Source: Rhodovulum adriaticum
GTDB taxonomy: Bacteria > Pseudomonadota > Alphaproteobacteria > Rhodobacterales > Rhodobacteraceae
Direction: 5' to 3'
Assembly (NCBI RefSeq): GCF_004345735.1
Contig: NZ_SLXL01000015.1
Span: forward strand, 1-60,010
Length of the DNA: 60,010 nucleotides
In this document: one piece after another, positions 34,319 to 43,086 of the stretch
Position numbering within the stretch: the first letter of the stretch is position 1
Layout of the letters: each line of letters begins with the position of its first letter
Program-made: the position numbers and the translations under genes
Notes under the pieces: model-generated
Told to the model about the DNA's origin: nothing
Seen by the model: the letters and a program-made list of their open reading frames with translations, nothing else
Databases searched by the model: none

Positions 34319-34748
34319 CTTCGACCTCGATCTGCGCGGCCTCGCGGCGCCGCAGAACGATGAAGCTGTCGCCCACCTGCAATTCGATCGGGTCGTTCAG
34401 CGGCGCGTTGCGCACCACCTTGACCTCGCGGTCGGGGCGAATGCCCAGATCCAGCAGGCGCTGGCGGACCGCGCCGCACCCCATCAGGCGGCGGATGCGG
34501 CAGGTCGTGCCGGGCGCACAATCGTTCAGGCTGTCGCCCACCGGGCAGACCGCGCACAGCCCCATTCCCATGCCGTGGCCCTGCCCGGACCCCTGACCAA
34601 GGCGCCCGCCACCGCCCGAACCACGACAGGCACCCTGCCCGCCCTGACCCGCGCCGCGCTTGCCCCAGCCTTTGCGCCCGAAAAATCCACGTCCCATGCG
34701 TGCCGTCCCATCCTGCTGATGCAGGCTGCCGCCTGGCGGCAGCCCCAT
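34311..34748 (-). CDS. feoA: FeoA-domain protein with glycine-rich Cys-containing N-terminus
   Basis: The protein has 145 residues from ATG 34748, which has AGGA 6 bases upstream; ATG 34697 (MGRGFFGRKGWGKRG) is an alternative of 128 residues. The C-terminal half is an SH3-like FeoA domain with VRQRLLDLGIRPDREVKVVRNAPL and DSFIVLRRREAAQIEV. In front is a Gly/Gln-rich stretch (GWGKRGAGQGGQGAC) and then LCAVCPVGDSLNDCAPGTTCR, five cysteines that could bind a metal or cluster. FeoA is thought to act on FeoB from the cytoplasm. The Cys segment is an unusual addition. Confidence 0.88.
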   Translation of the reverse strand: MGLPPGGSLHQQDGTARMGRGFFGRKGWGKRGAGQGGQGACRGSGGGGRLGQGSGQGHGMGMGLCAVCPVGDSLNDCAPGTTCRIRRLMGCGAVRQRLLDLGIRPDREVKVVRNAPLNDPIELQVGDSFIVLRRREAAQIEVEDV

Positions 34749-34782
34749 GTGTTTCCTGTCGCGCGATCCCTCAGGACTGGCG

Positions 34783-35571
34783 CTATTTCAACTCGTATGC
34801 CTTGATCCAGATCACCGCATCCTGGCTGAGTTCCTTGCCCTGGTGTTCGGTTTCGGGGCCGGAGCCGAGGGCGGCGAAGCCCCAGTGGCCGGCGCGCGGG
34901 ATGCCGAAGGTGAACACGCCGTTTTCATCGGTGATCGCCACCAGCGCGCCACCCGGCATCGCGCCCACGCTGGCCGCGCCCGCGGCGTTGGTGTCCATGT
35001 CGGGTTCGGCCGCGATGTATTCGATCTCGATCTCGGCGCCGGGCACCGGTTCCCCCTCGGACAGCAGCTGCGCCGAGAAGGTGGAGCCCGCGATCACGTT
35101 GTTCGGCTTGTTCAGCGGCACGAATTCCGTGGGCAGGCCGGCCGGTTCGTTCCACCCCGTGGGCACCCCGCCCTTGTTGAAGAAGACCTTGGTGATCTGC
35201 TGGATATAGATGTCCTCGGACCCCTCGTAATAGGGCGCGGGCGTCAGCGCGACGATATAGTCGCCGTTGCGTTTCACCGGCAGCGTGGCCTGATAGGCGG
35301 CGGCCGTGTTGTCCGCCCCGGCAAAGGTGATCGGCGACAGCGACCCGGTCAGGTCGATCCTGTCGCCCTTGAACAGGGCGAACAGATCCTCGGGCGTGCC
35401 CATGTCCATGGCGTGCCCGTTTTCCATCGGGTGCCAAAAGATCAGCTTCAGCGGCACGTCGCCGGGCCGCTCGATGTTCGGGTCGGGGCTGTAGACCAGC
35501 TGGAAATGGGCAAAGGCGGGCGCGGCGGTCAGCGCCGCCAGGGCGGCAGAGGCGAAAAGGCGTTTCATCAT
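34783..35571 (-). CDS. DUF4198 periplasmic protein of the feo operon
   Basis: The protein has 262 residues from ATG 35571 (GAGG 6 bases upstream; an in-frame ATG at 35577 is too close to it). A signal peptide MKRLFASAALAALTAAPAFA precedes a mature start HFQLVYSPDP, so a His follows the cleavage site. It continues with LIFWHPMENGHAMDMGTPEDL, PYYEGSEDIYIQQ and an Ig-like C-terminal part (GEPVPGAEIEIEY, ENGVFTFGIPRAGHWGF). This is the DUF4198 pattern, best known beside nickel/cobalt uptake genes. Here it precedes feoA and feoB, so I infer a role in periplasmic metal delivery. Confidence 0.85.
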   Translation of the reverse strand: MMKRLFASAALAALTAAPAFAHFQLVYSPDPNIERPGDVPLKLIFWHPMENGHAMDMGTPEDLFALFKGDRIDLTGSLSPITFAGADNTAAAYQATLPVKRNGDYIVALTPAPYYEGSEDIYIQQITKVFFNKGGVPTGWNEPAGLPTEFVPLNKPNNVIAGSTFSAQLLSEGEPVPGAEIEIEYIAAEPDMDTNAAGAASVGAMPGGALVAITDENGVFTFGIPRAGHWGFAALGSGPETEHQGKELSQDAVIWIKAYELK

Positions 35572-35588
35572 GGTCATCCTCGGATGGG

Positions 35589-35909
35589 TCAGTAGATCTC
35601 GTCGGCGGGCACTTCGATGGTGTGCCCCTCGCCGGCGTCGAACAGCACGCTGAAGGCGCCCGCAGGCTTGTCGAAGGTGAACTCGCTGTTCTCGTCCATC
35701 TTGGCGTCGATCAGGATGTTGCCGTCGCCATCCCGCACCGCCATGCGCACCCCCGCCGCAGAAGAGCCATCCGAAAAGCCCCCCTCGCACAGAACCGTGC
35801 CGTCCCCGTTGTCATAGCACGCGCAAAGCGGCGTATGCGCCTGCGCAAGACCCCCAAAAGAAATAAGAGCCGCGGCAAGCGAAAGGGTGGATATCGTCGA
35901 AATGCGCAT
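35589..35909 (-). CDS. Small Cys-containing periplasmic protein, first gene of the feo operon
   Basis: The protein has 106 residues. A signal peptide ends LISFGGLAQA, giving a mature protein starting HTPLCACYDNGDGTVLCEGG. His plus three Cys at the mature N-terminus are plausible metal ligands. The rest (FSDGSSAAGVRMAVRDGDG, ILIDAKMDENSEFTF) looks like a small beta-sandwich similar to the C-terminal part of the DUF4198 gene. It is 17 bases before that gene and the first gene after the promoter region. I know of similar small proteins beside nickel/cobalt systems, but not in Feo. Confidence 0.78.
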   Translation of the reverse strand: MRISTISTLSLAAALISFGGLAQAHTPLCACYDNGDGTVLCEGGFSDGSSAAGVRMAVRDGDGNILIDAKMDENSEFTFDKPAGAFSVLFDAGEGHTIEVPADEIY

Positions 35910-36014
35910 GGTGTCCTCGTTGTTCTCGCGGCACCGGCAGGCGCCGCGCTATGCGACCAGCGATACCCCTGGCGGCGGGCTTGGGGCGGTGATGGGGTCA
36001 GGCAACTATAACCA

Positions 36015-36057
36015 AGTAATACTGTCAAGAATGCCAACCGCGGCATTCTGTCAAGAC
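36015..36057 (-). promoter_or_regulatory. Candidate operator/promoter of the feo operon
   Basis: GAATGCC and GGCATTC form a palindrome with a 6-base spacer (36029-36048). On the minus strand it is flanked by two direct copies of TCTTGACAG, the second followed by TATTAC and an AT-rich stretch (GGTTATAGT). TTGACA is a consensus -35 hexamer but no well-spaced -10 is clear. It lies about 110-150 bases before the first gene of the operon. Confidence 0.5.
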
Positions 36058-36058
36058 C

Positions 36059-36097
36059 GAAAAAGAAATACGCGGCGCCCAGGATTTGGGCGCCGCG
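36059..36097 (-). terminator. Intrinsic terminator after argF
   Basis: On the minus strand CGCGGCGCCC and GGGCGCCGCG form a perfect 10-bp stem with a 7-base loop, followed by TATTTCTTTTT. It lies about 56 bases past the argF stop and separates argDF from the feo operon. Confidence 0.85.
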
Positions 36098-36152
36098 CCG
36101 CAGCATAGTCCGAAAGCAGAGCGGAGATGACGCAGATCGCGCGCCCGGTGGC

Positions 36153-37079
36153 CTACACCCCCAGGCAGTAGCGCATGACCGCCTTTTGTGCGTGCAGGCG
36201 GTTTTCGGCCTCGTCGAACACGACCGAGGCGGGGCCGTCCATCACCGCGTTGGTGACCTCTTCCTCGCGGTGGGCGGGCAGGCAGTGCATGAACAGCGCA
36301 TCCGGTTTCGCCGCGGCCATCAGCCGGTCGTTCACCTGGTAGGGGCGCAACTGGTTGTGCCGCCGCTCGCGTGCCGACTGGGGATCGTGCATTGAGATCC
36401 AGGTATCGGTGACGATCAGGTCCGCCCCCTCGACCGCACGCATCGGGTCGCGCTCGATTTCCGCCTTCACGCCGGCGGCGCGGGCCTCTTCCAGGAAGCC
36501 TGCCTCGGGGTCCAGCGTCGGCGGGCCGGTAAAGGTGAAGTCGAACCCGAACCGACCCGCCGCATGGATGAAGGAGGCACAGACATTGTTGCCGTCGCCC
36601 GACCAGACCACCTTGCGCCCCGCGATCGGGCCGCGATGTTCCTCATAGGTCAGGATGTCGGCCATGATCTGGCAGGGGTGGCTGCGGTTGGTCAGCCCAT
36701 TGATGACCGGCACGCTGGCGTATTCCGCCATTTCCAGCAGCGTGGCCTCTTCGAACGTGCGGATCATGATCAGGTCGACATAGCGCGACAGCACGCGGGC
36801 GGTGTCGGCGATGGTCTCGCCATGGCCCAACTGCATGTCGTTGCCCGACAGCACCATGGTCTGCCCGCCCATCTGGCGCACGCCCACGTCAAAGCTGACC
36901 CGCGTCCGGGTCGAGGGTTTTTCGAAGATCAGCGCCACCATCCGCCCGGCCAGGGGCTGATCGTCGTCGGGCGCCCCCCGGGGGCGGCTGTTGCGGGCCT
37001 CTTTCATGGCGCGGGCCTGGTCGATCATGGCCCGCAGGTCAGCGGTATCGGTGGCGTTGATGTCCAGGAAATGGGTCAT
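36153..37079 (-). CDS. argF: Ornithine carbamoyltransferase
   Basis: The enzyme makes citrulline from ornithine and carbamoyl phosphate. The 308-residue protein has the carbamoyl-phosphate motif [13 protein letters not shown] (about residues 54-66), then [22 protein letters not shown], and the ornithine-loop [12 protein letters not shown] (about 266-277). The start overlaps the argD stop (ATGA), so argD-argF is translationally coupled. A strong terminator follows. Confidence 0.96.
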   Translation of the reverse strand: MTHFLDINATDTADLRAMIDQARAMKEARNSRPRGAPDDDQPLAGRMVALIFEKPSTRTRVSFDVGVRQMGGQTMVLSGNDMQLGHGETIADTARVLSRYVDLIMIRTFEEATLLEMAEYASVPVINGLTNRSHPCQIMADILTYEEHRGPIAGRKVVWSGDGNNVCASFIHAAGRFGFDFTFTGPPTLDPEAGFLEEARAAGVKAEIERDPMRAVEGADLIVTDTWISMHDPQSARERRHNQLRPYQVNDRLMAAAKPDALFMHCLPAHREEEVTNAVMDGPASVVFDEAENRLHAQKAVMRYCLGV

Positions 37080-38269
37080 TGCGTGGCCTCCTTTCCGGCC
37101 AGCGCCGCGGCGGCGGCATCGAGCCGGGACAGGGCCTCGGCGATTTCGTCATCGGTGATCGTCAGGGGCGGCAACAGACGCACCACGTTGTCGGCGGCAG
37201 GCACCGTCAGCAGGTGCCGGGCATAGCCCGCCTGCACCACGTCCGTATTCGTCACCTTGCATTTCAGACCCAGCATCAGGCCCATGCCGCGCACCTCTTC
37301 GAAGATGTCGGGATGGCTGGCGACCAACCCCTCCAGACGCTGGCGCAGCAGGCCGGCCTTGCGGTTCACCTCGTCCAGGAAATCGGGCTGGGCGACGATG
37401 TCCAGCACCGTCTTGCCGACCGCACAGGCCAGCGGGTTGCCGCCATAGGTGGACCCGTGGGTGCCCGCGGTCATGCCGCTGGCGGCCTGTTCCGTGGCCA
37501 GCACCGCGCCCAGCGGAAAGCCGCCGCCGATGCCCTTGGCCACCATCATGATGTCGGGCGCCGCGCCTGCGGCCCATTCATGGGCGAACAGCCGTCCGGT
37601 CCGGCCCATGCCGCACTGCACCTCGTCATAGATCAACAGCGAGCCGGTCTGATCGCACAATTCGCGCAGCCCTTGCAGGCAGGGGGCGGGCAACGGGCGA
37701 ATGCCGCCCTCGCCCTGTACGGGTTCGACCAGGATGGCGGCGACGTTTTCGTCGATGGCGTTCTGCAGAACCGACCCGTGCACGCCAAAGGGCAGATGGA
37801 TGAACCCCGGCAACAGCGGGCCAAAGCCGTGGGTCATCTTTTCCGATCCAGCCGCGGCGATCCCGGCCGAGGACCGGCCATGGAATGCGCCCGAGAAGGT
37901 GACGATGTTCACCCGGTCCGGCTGGCCCCGGTCGTGCCAGTACTTGCGGGCCATCTTGACCGCCAGTTCACAGGATTCCGTGCCCGAATTGGTGAAGAAC
38001 ACCGTATCGGCAAAGGTCTTTTCCACCAGCGCGTCGGCCAGGGCCACCTGTTCGGGGATCTGGTAGAGGTTGGACAGGTGCCACAACCGGCCCGCCTGCG
38101 CGGTCAGTGCCGCCACCAGCGCAGGATGGGCATGCCCCAGGGCATTGACGGCGATCCCCGCCCCGAAATCCAGGTATCGGGTGCCGTCCGCCGCGATCAG
38201 CCAGGTGCCTTCGCCCCGCTCAAAGGCAAGCGGCGCGCGGTTATAGGTCGGCAGGACAGAGGGGATCAT
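37076..38269 (-). CDS. argD: Acetylornithine/ornithine-type aminotransferase
   Basis: This PLP enzyme converts N-acetylglutamate semialdehyde to N-acetylornithine, the step before argF substrates. The 397-residue protein starts [19 protein letters not shown] at ATG 38269 with GAGG upstream. Class-III features are [61 protein letters not shown], and the PLP lysine in [15 protein letters not shown]. argF starts inside its stop codon. Confidence 0.94.
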   Translation of the reverse strand: MIPSVLPTYNRAPLAFERGEGTWLIAADGTRYLDFGAGIAVNALGHAHPALVAALTAQAGRLWHLSNLYQIPEQVALADALVEKTFADTVFFTNSGTESCELAVKMARKYWHDRGQPDRVNIVTFSGAFHGRSSAGIAAAGSEKMTHGFGPLLPGFIHLPFGVHGSVLQNAIDENVAAILVEPVQGEGGIRPLPAPCLQGLRELCDQTGSLLIYDEVQCGMGRTGRLFAHEWAAGAAPDIMMVAKGIGGGFPLGAVLATEQAASGMTAGTHGSTYGGNPLACAVGKTVLDIVAQPDFLDEVNRKAGLLRQRLEGLVASHPDIFEEVRGMGLMLGLKCKVTNTDVVQAGYARHLLTVPAADNVVRLLPPLTITDDEIAEALSRLDAAAAALAGKEATQ

Positions 38270-38473
38270 CGGTGAAAACCTCAAAAGTGGAAGCCAAAGG
38301 GGTGCCCCAGCCAAGGGGCCAAGTCAATGTCGGGAAAGAGAGGCGCGTTGGCGCACGCGCGGGCGGCCGATCCTGGGGATCAGCGGCGGCGTCGGCGGGC
38401 GACGATATGAAACGCGATGTTCATGGCCGTGGCTTTAGCGGGGCCGGGCCGGTCTGTCCAGTGCGCCGATGCC

Positions 38474-39247
38474 TCAGCCCAGGGTGACATCCAGCACCAT
38501 CATCAGGATCAGCCCCGCCGTCAGCCCGGCCGTGGCGCGGTTCTGGTGGCCGTGGCGGTGGGTTTCGGGGATGATCTCGTGGCTGATGATGTAGATCATC
38601 GCCCCCGCAGCAAAGGCCAGCCCCCAGGGCAACAGGTGCACCGACACCGACACGGCGCCCGCCCCGATCAGCCCGCCCACCGGCTCGATCAGGCCGGTGG
38701 CCAGCGCGATGGCAAAGGCGCGCAGGCGCGAATAGCCCTGCCCGCGCAAGGCCACGGCCACGGCCAGCCCCTCGGGCGCGTTCTGCAGACCGATGCCGGT
38801 TGCCAGCGACAGCCCGTTGGCGACGTTGCCGCCGCCGAACCCCACGCCGACGGCCATGCCCTCAGGGAAATTGTGGATGGTGATGGCAATGACAAAAAGC
38901 CAGATCTTGGCCAGCGCGGCGGCCTCTGCGCCCTCGCGGCCCTCGATGAAATGTTCGTGCGGCAGCGCCTCGTTCATCGCGGCCACGGCCAGCGCGCCCA
39001 GGGCGATCCCCGCCCCTGACAATAACGCGGCCAGCACCACGCTGCCGTAAAGATCCTGCGCCGCATCGATCCCCGGCAGGATCAGCGAAAAGAACGAGGC
39101 CGACAGCATCACCCCCGCAGCGAAACCCAGCATCGTGTCATTGGCCTGGCGCGACACGCTGCGCCCGACCAGCACCGGCAGCGCGCCGACCCCGGTCATC
39201 AGACCAGCGGCGAGCGAGGCAAGAAGCCCGAGGAGGAGAACGCTCAT
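38474..39247 (-). CDS. ZIP-family metal (zinc/iron) transporter
   Basis: The protein has 257 residues with eight hydrophobic segments, beginning MSVLLLGLLASLAAGLM at ATG 39247. The longer frame upstream of this lies in fghA and is not coding. Helix IV carries HNFPEGMAVGVGFG and helix V carries LQNAPEGLAVAVAL, the paired His-Asn/Pro-Glu-Gly metal sites of ZupT-type importers. A His-rich EALPHEHF loop and the C-terminal ETHRHGHQN are further potential ligands. Metal preference cannot be told from sequence. Confidence 0.9.
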   Translation of the reverse strand: MSVLLLGLLASLAAGLMTGVGALPVLVGRSVSRQANDTMLGFAAGVMLSASFFSLILPGIDAAQDLYGSVVLAALLSGAGIALGALAVAAMNEALPHEHFIEGREGAEAAALAKIWLFVIAITIHNFPEGMAVGVGFGGGNVANGLSLATGIGLQNAPEGLAVAVALRGQGYSRLRAFAIALATGLIEPVGGLIGAGAVSVSVHLLPWGLAFAAGAMIYIISHEIIPETHRHGHQNRATAGLTAGLILMMVLDVTLG

Positions 39248-39442
39248 AGGCTGCACCCTGCGATGCGCGGCCGACATGTACGGACGCGCGGACGGGTTCA
39301 GCCTGCCGCACGGGCCGGTCCGTATGCAATGCGACCGCCGCGCCCAGCGGAACGCGGCACCGCCGGCGATGCCCCGCCACCACGGCCCTTGCCCGCGCGC
39401 GGCCCCCGCGTTACGCCCAAGGCAGGCCAGATGGAGGGTACC

Positions 39443-40273
39443 ATGGAAGCGATTTCGGAAAGCCGGTGTTTCGGCGGGGTGCAGGGGGTTTACAAGCATG
39501 CCTCGGATGCCTGCGGCTGCGACATGACCTTTGGCCTGTTCCTGCCCGCCGAGGCAGAGGACGGCCCGGTGCCTGTGCTGTGGTACCTCTCGGGCCTGAT
39601 GTGCACCCACGCCGAGGCGATGGAAAAGACGGGCGCCCAGCAATGGGCCGCCGAACAGGGGATCGCGCTGGTCTTTCCCGACACCTCGCCGCGCGGCGAG
39701 GGCGTGGCGGACGATCCGGCCTATAATCTGGGATCGGGCGCCGGGTTCTACGTCAACGCCACGCAAGCGCCCTGGGCGCAGAACTACCAGATGTGGGATT
39801 ACGTGGCCGAGGAACTGCCGCGCCTGCTGGTCAACAACGCCGCCATCGACGAGAACCGGCAGGCGATCATGGGCCATTCCATGGGCGGGCACGGCGCGCT
39901 GACCATCGCCATGGCCTATCCGGGGCGTTTCACATCCGTTTCCGCACTGGCGCCGGTCAGCCATCCCAGCACCTCTGACTGGGCGAAAAAGCCGATCCAC
40001 GCCTATCTGGGCGAGGGCAACGTGGACTGGACGCGCCACGACGCCTGCCTGTCGCTGCGCGCCAACGGGTTCAACGGGCCGATGCTGATCGACCAGGGCA
40101 CGGCGGACCCCTTCATTGATGCGCTGATGCCCGAGGCGCTGGCCGCCGCGATCATCGAAACCCGGCACCAGGGCACGGTGCGGATGCAGCCGGGATACGA
40201 CCACAGCTATTTCTTCATCTCCACCTTCATGGAGGATCACGTCGCCTTCCACGCCGAGGCGCTTTACGCGTGA
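39443..40273 (+). CDS. fghA: S-formylglutathione hydrolase
   Basis: FghA hydrolyses S-formylglutathione to formate and glutathione, the second step of glutathione-dependent formaldehyde oxidation. The 276-residue protein starts at ATG 39443, 5 bases after GGAGGG (ATG 39431 is the alternative). The nucleophile Ser is in IMGHSMGGHGALT (about residues 145-157). GTADPFID and QPGYDHSYFF supply the Asp and His of the triad. It overlaps the next gene by 4 bases. Confidence 0.94.
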   Translation: MEAISESRCFGGVQGVYKHASDACGCDMTFGLFLPAEAEDGPVPVLWYLSGLMCTHAEAMEKTGAQQWAAEQGIALVFPDTSPRGEGVADDPAYNLGSGAGFYVNATQAPWAQNYQMWDYVAEELPRLLVNNAAIDENRQAIMGHSMGGHGALTIAMAYPGRFTSVSALAPVSHPSTSDWAKKPIHAYLGEGNVDWTRHDACLSLRANGFNGPMLIDQGTADPFIDALMPEALAAAIIETRHQGTVRMQPGYDHSYFFISTFMEDHVAFHAEALYA

Positions 40274-40737
40274 GCCGGGTTCTGGTCGATGCCGACGCCT
40301 GCCCGGTCAAGGCAGAGGTGCTGCGCGTGGCCGAACGCCACGGGGCGCAGGTGATCTATGTGGCCAACGGCGGCCTGCGCCCGGTCCAGCACCCGCTGGT
40401 GCAGATGATCTATGTCGCCGAGGGCCCGGACGAGGCCGACAAATGGATCGCCGAGGCCGCCGGGCCGGGCGACGTGGTGGTCACGGCCGATGTGCCGCTG
40501 GCCGCGAAAGGCGTGGCCGCGGGCGCGGCGGTGCTGAACCACAATGGCGACGCCTTCACCCAGGCCAACATGGGTGAAAAACTGGCCACCCGCGACCTGA
40601 TGGCCGACCTGCGCGCCGCCGACCCGTTCCGGCAAGGCGGCGGCAAGGGGTTTTCCAAGGCCGACCGCGCGCGCTTTCTGGATGCGCTGGAACGGGCGTT
40701 GCGGGCGGCACGGAACGCCGCGAAAGATGGGGCCTGA
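40270..40737 (+). CDS. YaiI/YqxD family protein (DUF188)
   Basis: The protein has 155 residues from a GTG start overlapping the fghA stop (GTGA). Motifs are VLVDADACPVKAEVLRVA at the N-terminus, GPDEADKWIAEAAGPGDVVVTADVPLAAK split over residues 57-85, and NMGEKLATRDLMADLR. The family is related to PIN-like nuclease folds (Asp-rich start DADACP) but its activity is undefined. It is in a compact fghA-yaiI-HAD-OCD run of overlapping genes. Confidence 0.9.
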   Translation: MSRVLVDADACPVKAEVLRVAERHGAQVIYVANGGLRPVQHPLVQMIYVAEGPDEADKWIAEAAGPGDVVVTADVPLAAKGVAAGAAVLNHNGDAFTQANMGEKLATRDLMADLRAADPFRQGGGKGFSKADRARFLDALERALRAARNAAKDGA

Positions 40738-40738
40738 C

Positions 40739-41365
40739 ATGACAGCGGATGCAGTGGTTTTCGACATCGGCCGGGTGCTGATCGACTGGCAGCCCGAGGA
40801 ATTCTATGACCGCGCCCTGGGCCCCGACCGGCGGCGCACGCTGTTCGACGCGGTGGACCTTTACACCATGAACGCCCATGTCGATCGCGGCGCCGATCTG
40901 CACGACGCGGTCGAGGCGCTGGCCGCCGCCCATCCCGGTTGGGCCGCCGAAATCCGGCTGTGGCGCGACAGCTGGCTGGACATGGCGCAGCCCGAAATCC
41001 CCGGCTCGGTCCGCCTGCTGCGGGCGCTGAAGGCGCGCGGCGTACCGGTCTATGCGCTGACGAATTTCGGCATCCAGACCTTCGAGATCGCCCGCGCCGC
41101 CTATCCCTTCCTGGATCTGTTCGACGCGCGCTTTGTCTCTGGCCACCTGCGGGTGATGAAACCCGAGGCGGAAATCTACGCGATCCTGGAGGCCGAGACC
41201 GGCCACGCGCCGGAACGGTTGATCTTTACCGACGACAATGCCGACAATGTGGCCGCCGCCGCAGCGCGCGGCTGGCAGGCGCATCTGTTCACCGGGCCCG
41301 ACGGCTGGGCCGCACAACTGGTGCGCGCCGGGCTATTGACGGAACAGGAGGCCGCCCATGGCTGA
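40739..41365 (+). CDS. HAD-superfamily hydrolase, YihX-like
   Basis: The protein has 208 residues. The first HAD motif is VVFDIGRVLIDW (Asp9), with the FD-x-G-x-V-L-ID form typical of YihX-type sugar-phosphate phosphatases. It continues with YALTNFG (motif II), SGHLRVMKPEAEIY (motif III lysine) and LIFTDDNADNVAAA (motif IV). The cap is a small helical insertion (residues about 18-85). The substrate is unknown. It starts one base after the upstream stop codon, and its end overlaps the ornithine-cyclodeaminase-like gene by 8 bases. Confidence 0.88.
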   Translation: MTADAVVFDIGRVLIDWQPEEFYDRALGPDRRRTLFDAVDLYTMNAHVDRGADLHDAVEALAAAHPGWAAEIRLWRDSWLDMAQPEIPGSVRLLRALKARGVPVYALTNFGIQTFEIARAAYPFLDLFDARFVSGHLRVMKPEAEIYAILEAETGHAPERLIFTDDNADNVAAAAARGWQAHLFTGPDGWAAQLVRAGLLTEQEAAHG

Positions 41366-42284
41366 AATCATCGGGTACGACGAGGGCGAGGCGCGCATGA
41401 CATGGCCGGGCCTCTGCACCGCGCTGGAGGTCGGGCATACCCTGCCCCGCGCGCAGATCACCGACAGTTTTCTCTATCGCGGCGCCGATACGCTGTTGTC
41501 GCGCGCGGCCTGGATCGACGGGCTGGGGCTGGCGGTGAAATCGGCAACGATCTTTCCCGGCAACGCAGCACGCGACCTGCCCAGCGTGAATGGCGGGGTC
41601 AGCCTGTATTCCGACAGCGACGGCACGCTGTCCGCGATCATCGACTTTCACCTTGTGACCAAGTGGAAAACCGCGGGCGACAGCCTGCTGGCCGCGACCA
41701 AACTGGCCCGCAAGGACAGCCGCGACATCCTGATCGTGGGCGCGGGCAGCGTGGCGCGATCCCTGCATGCGGCTTATTCCAGCGCCTTTCCCGATGCACG
41801 TTTCACCGTCTGGAACCGCTCGCGCGCCGGGGCGGAACGGCTGGCCGCCGCCTGTCCGGGCGTCACCATCGCCGACGACCTGGAAACCGCCGTGCGCAGC
41901 GCCGATATCGTCACATCCGCCACCATGGCAACGGAACCGCTGATCCGGGGCGACTGGCTGCAACCGGGCCAGCATGTGGACCTGATCGGCGCCTTCCGCC
42001 CCGACATGCGCGAGGCCGACGATACAGCGTTGCAGCGGGCGCGCGTCTTCGTCGACAGCCGGGACACGACCCTGGATCATATTGGCGAGTTGAAGATCCC
42101 GCTGCAAAGCGGCGCGATCAGCCGCGACACGGTGCTGGCCGATTACTACGACCTGCAAGGCGGGGCCTTTGCCCGCCGCACGGATGACGAGATCACGCTG
42201 TTCAAGAATGGCGGCGGCGCGCATCTGGACCTGATGACCAGCCGTTACATCCTGGATGCCTGGCAGACGCGCCCCGCCTCTTGA
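41358..42284 (+). CDS. Ornithine cyclodeaminase/mu-crystallin family protein
   Basis: The protein has 308 residues. The N-terminal half is a split dimerisation domain (MTWPGLCTALEVGH, GLAVKSATIFPGNAA, FHLVTKWKTAGDSLLAATKLA). The Rossmann part has DILIVGAGSVARSLHAAY at about residues 123-140. ATMATEPLIRGDWLQPGQHVDLIGAFRPDMRE is spread over residues 190-222. Family members convert ornithine to proline or act as imine reductases or alanine dehydrogenases. The activity is undecided here. It is coupled to the HAD gene by an 8-base overlap. Confidence 0.87.
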   Translation: MAEIIGYDEGEARMTWPGLCTALEVGHTLPRAQITDSFLYRGADTLLSRAAWIDGLGLAVKSATIFPGNAARDLPSVNGGVSLYSDSDGTLSAIIDFHLVTKWKTAGDSLLAATKLARKDSRDILIVGAGSVARSLHAAYSSAFPDARFTVWNRSRAGAERLAAACPGVTIADDLETAVRSADIVTSATMATEPLIRGDWLQPGQHVDLIGAFRPDMREADDTALQRARVFVDSRDTTLDHIGELKIPLQSGAISRDTVLADYYDLQGGAFARRTDDEITLFKNGGGAHLDLMTSRYILDAWQTRPAS

Positions 42285-42302
42285 TCGCGGGGGGGGCGGC
42301 CT

Positions 42303-42920
42303 TCAGGCCCGGTAGCGGGCCAGGAACATGTCCACCGCCCCGTCGATCACGCGGGTCATCTCGGCCTCGGCAAAGCTGTGGCCGCCGCCGAACATCGTGC
42401 GGGTATAAAGGTCCACCTTGCACAGCTCTGCGAACTGGTCGGCGGCAAGTTCCAGATCGTCGATGGCCAACTCGCCGCGGGCGCGGGCCTCGGCCAGGTG
42501 CCCGACGATTTCCTGCCGCAAGCGGAGCGGCCCGGATTCGTAGAAGGCCGCGCCCAGGTCGGGGAAACGGTCGGCCTCTGCCACGCAGATACGGAACACC
42601 GCCTGGTTGAACGGCGCCAGGAACGAGGCCAGCATGTGCCGCGCGGCCTGTCGCAGGACGGTGTCGATGGGCGCGGAAAAGTCGATCTCGCTCAGCGCCT
42701 CGCCGGTCTGGCGGTCGCATTCCAGGCGGAACACCTCCATGAACAGCAGGCGCTTGTCCGGGAAATAGCTGTAAAGCGTGGCCTTGGACACGCCGGCGGC
42801 GCGGGCGATCTCGTCCACGCTGGCCCCTTCGAAGCCGTCGCGCAAAAACACCTCGCGCGCGCCTTCCAGCACCTGGTCGAACTTGCGACCCCGTTTGATC
42901 CTGTCGCTGGGTGCGTTCAT
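42303..42920 (-). CDS. TetR-family transcriptional regulator
   Basis: The protein has 205 residues. The N-terminal helix-turn-helix reads FDQVLEGAREVFLRDGFEGAS and VDEIARAAGVSKATLYSYFPDKRLLF (about residues 14-60). The C-terminal ligand domain (about 65-205) contains ALSEIDFSAPIDTVLRQ and a long Ala-rich helix bundle. The ligand is unknown. It is transcribed away from mbfA, separated by 166 bases that include the ICE palindrome nearer mbfA. It could regulate itself or the ornithine-cyclodeaminase operon, whose end it faces. Confidence 0.9.
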   Translation of the reverse strand: MNAPSDRIKRGRKFDQVLEGAREVFLRDGFEGASVDEIARAAGVSKATLYSYFPDKRLLFMEVFRLECDRQTGEALSEIDFSAPIDTVLRQAARHMLASFLAPFNQAVFRICVAEADRFPDLGAAFYESGPLRLRQEIVGHLAEARARGELAIDDLELAADQFAELCKVDLYTRTMFGGGHSFAEAEMTRVIDGAVDMFLARYRA

Positions 42921-43052
42921 CGGTGCCTCTCTGCTCCCCCGCAGTCTAAACCCGCCGGTTCACTTTTCGCAAGCCGGGCGCGGCGATTGGCGGACTGGCC
43001 TGTTTTCGCGGTTGCGGCATGATCGGGCTTGCACACGGTGCCAGCCACCTTA

Positions 43053-43071
43053 TTTTAGAATTATTCTAACA
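43053..43071 (+). promoter_or_regulatory. Iron control element (Irr box) upstream of mbfA
   Basis: TTAGAATTATTCTAA (43055-43069) is a perfect 7-1-7 palindrome with a flanking T on the left, matching the ICE consensus TTTAGAA-N3-TTCTAAA closely. It ends about 17 bases before the mbfA ATG, so binding by Irr would block transcription or its start, as reported for mbfA in other alphaproteobacteria. Confidence 0.85.
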
Positions 43072-43086
43072 AACCGGAGCCTGCCC

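Noticed and set aside
31943-34363. An 806-residue open frame on the plus strand
   Set aside because: It is antisense to feoB, rich in Gln, His and Arg, and typical of a shadow of a GC-rich gene.
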